From Paragordius varius (taxonomy: Eukaryota > Nematomorpha), in contig OZ176053.1 in NCBI GenBank assembly GCA_964247055.1, positions 4,278,001-4,342,000 on the forward strand: DNA of 64,000 nt, given 5' to 3'. Both the position numbers and the translations under genes were made by a program. Shown piece by piece: positions 63,545-64,000 of the stretch. The notes below the pieces were generated by a model. That model ran no database searches. It was not told the origin of the DNA and saw nothing but the letters and a program-made list of their open reading frames with translations. The first letter of the stretch is position 1, and every line of letters begins with the position of its first letter.

Positions 63545-64000
63545 CTAATTTATTATTAAAACACATTTTATGTTATTATAAATTTTATAAGGGTAGTGTA
63601 GTTATCTGCGCAGTTTAAGGCCCAAACCGCATGGATTTAAATCGATTGTTTGATTGTGCGGGTATGTTTGTAAGATAATATTGGTAATTAAAAATTTGTT
63701 ATTATCAAAGAATATTCAGGAATATGCGTGTCTAGTTTTGTTTAATTTCAGGCCGCCCGACTTATTTTAAGTTAAATCCCGGTATATAATTAATTTTCAT
63801 TAAAATATTATTGATAATAATTTATTTACACTTATGATTTTTACTATTTAACAAATAGAATCACATTTTCTAAATAAATATAGAGTGTAATTTATTCCTC
63901 TTGATTTAGAAAATGGAATAATAATTTATCGCACAAATTCGTTTTAATCATTCGACATTCTATTAGGATTCGATATTAACCATTTAAACTTTGGATTTTA
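63545..64000. other. Window edge, upstream part of the metalloprotease gene
   Basis: Presumably intron of the metalloprotease gene. I could not identify another exon in it. Confidence 0.4.

Noticed and set aside
1-64000. LTR retroelement, virus-like element, tRNA, rRNA or CRISPR array
   Set aside because: No long terminal repeats, capsid- or integrase-like reading, tRNA cloverleaf or regularly spaced repeats were recognised. Absence by eye is not proof.

Overview
The window is an AT-rich piece of an animal nuclear genome. The genes are split by GT-AG introns, use the standard code, and belong to metazoan families (Caprin, a RASSF protein with a SARAH domain, LANCL3, an M12B metalloprotease). 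No database was searched. All assignments come from reading translated exons and checking that splice phases join. I cannot name the species. The very short introns recall dicyemids and some other reduced animals, but that is only a suggestion.

Layout: 1353-10045 (-) ER Hsp90 (GRP94/HSP90B1), 20 exons plus a duplicate exon. 14653-18518 (+) a 681-residue IQ-motif protein. 22296-23696 (+) a single-exon Caprin-like protein. 25768-30472 (-) a RASSF1/5-type protein, one exon not located. 37787-42421 (+) SLC35C2-like transporter with a long acidic tail. 43446-51955 a cluster of hAT DNA transposons and LINE pieces. 53049-55360 (-) LAS1-like rRNA-processing nuclease, 3' end not resolved. 55366-59591 (+) LANCL3. 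60062-63544 (-) 3' part of an M12B metalloprotease whose 5' end lies beyond the window.

The genes do not form one pathway. Two encode secretory-pathway functions (GRP94, SLC35C2), LAS1 acts in ribosome biogenesis, RASSF in Ras/Hippo signalling and Caprin in mRNA regulation. LAS1 and LANCL3 are divergent, with start codons only 5 nt apart.

The most notable points are: (1) seven introns of only 22-29 nt, in five genes, none a multiple of three, beside ordinary introns of about 44-1650 nt; (2) a phase-matched duplicate of the GRP94 exon carrying the client-binding methionine pair, arranged so that exactly one copy can be used; (3) a GRP94 ER-retention signal encoded by a separate 18-nt last exon; (4) decayed copies of a LANCL3 exon inside the preceding intron; (5) a MITE ending 11 nt from the 3' splice site of a 29-nt microexon. 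Intergenic DNA holds MITEs, hAT elements, one Helitron and LINE tails. I recognised no LTR or virus-derived element, tRNA, rRNA or CRISPR array.
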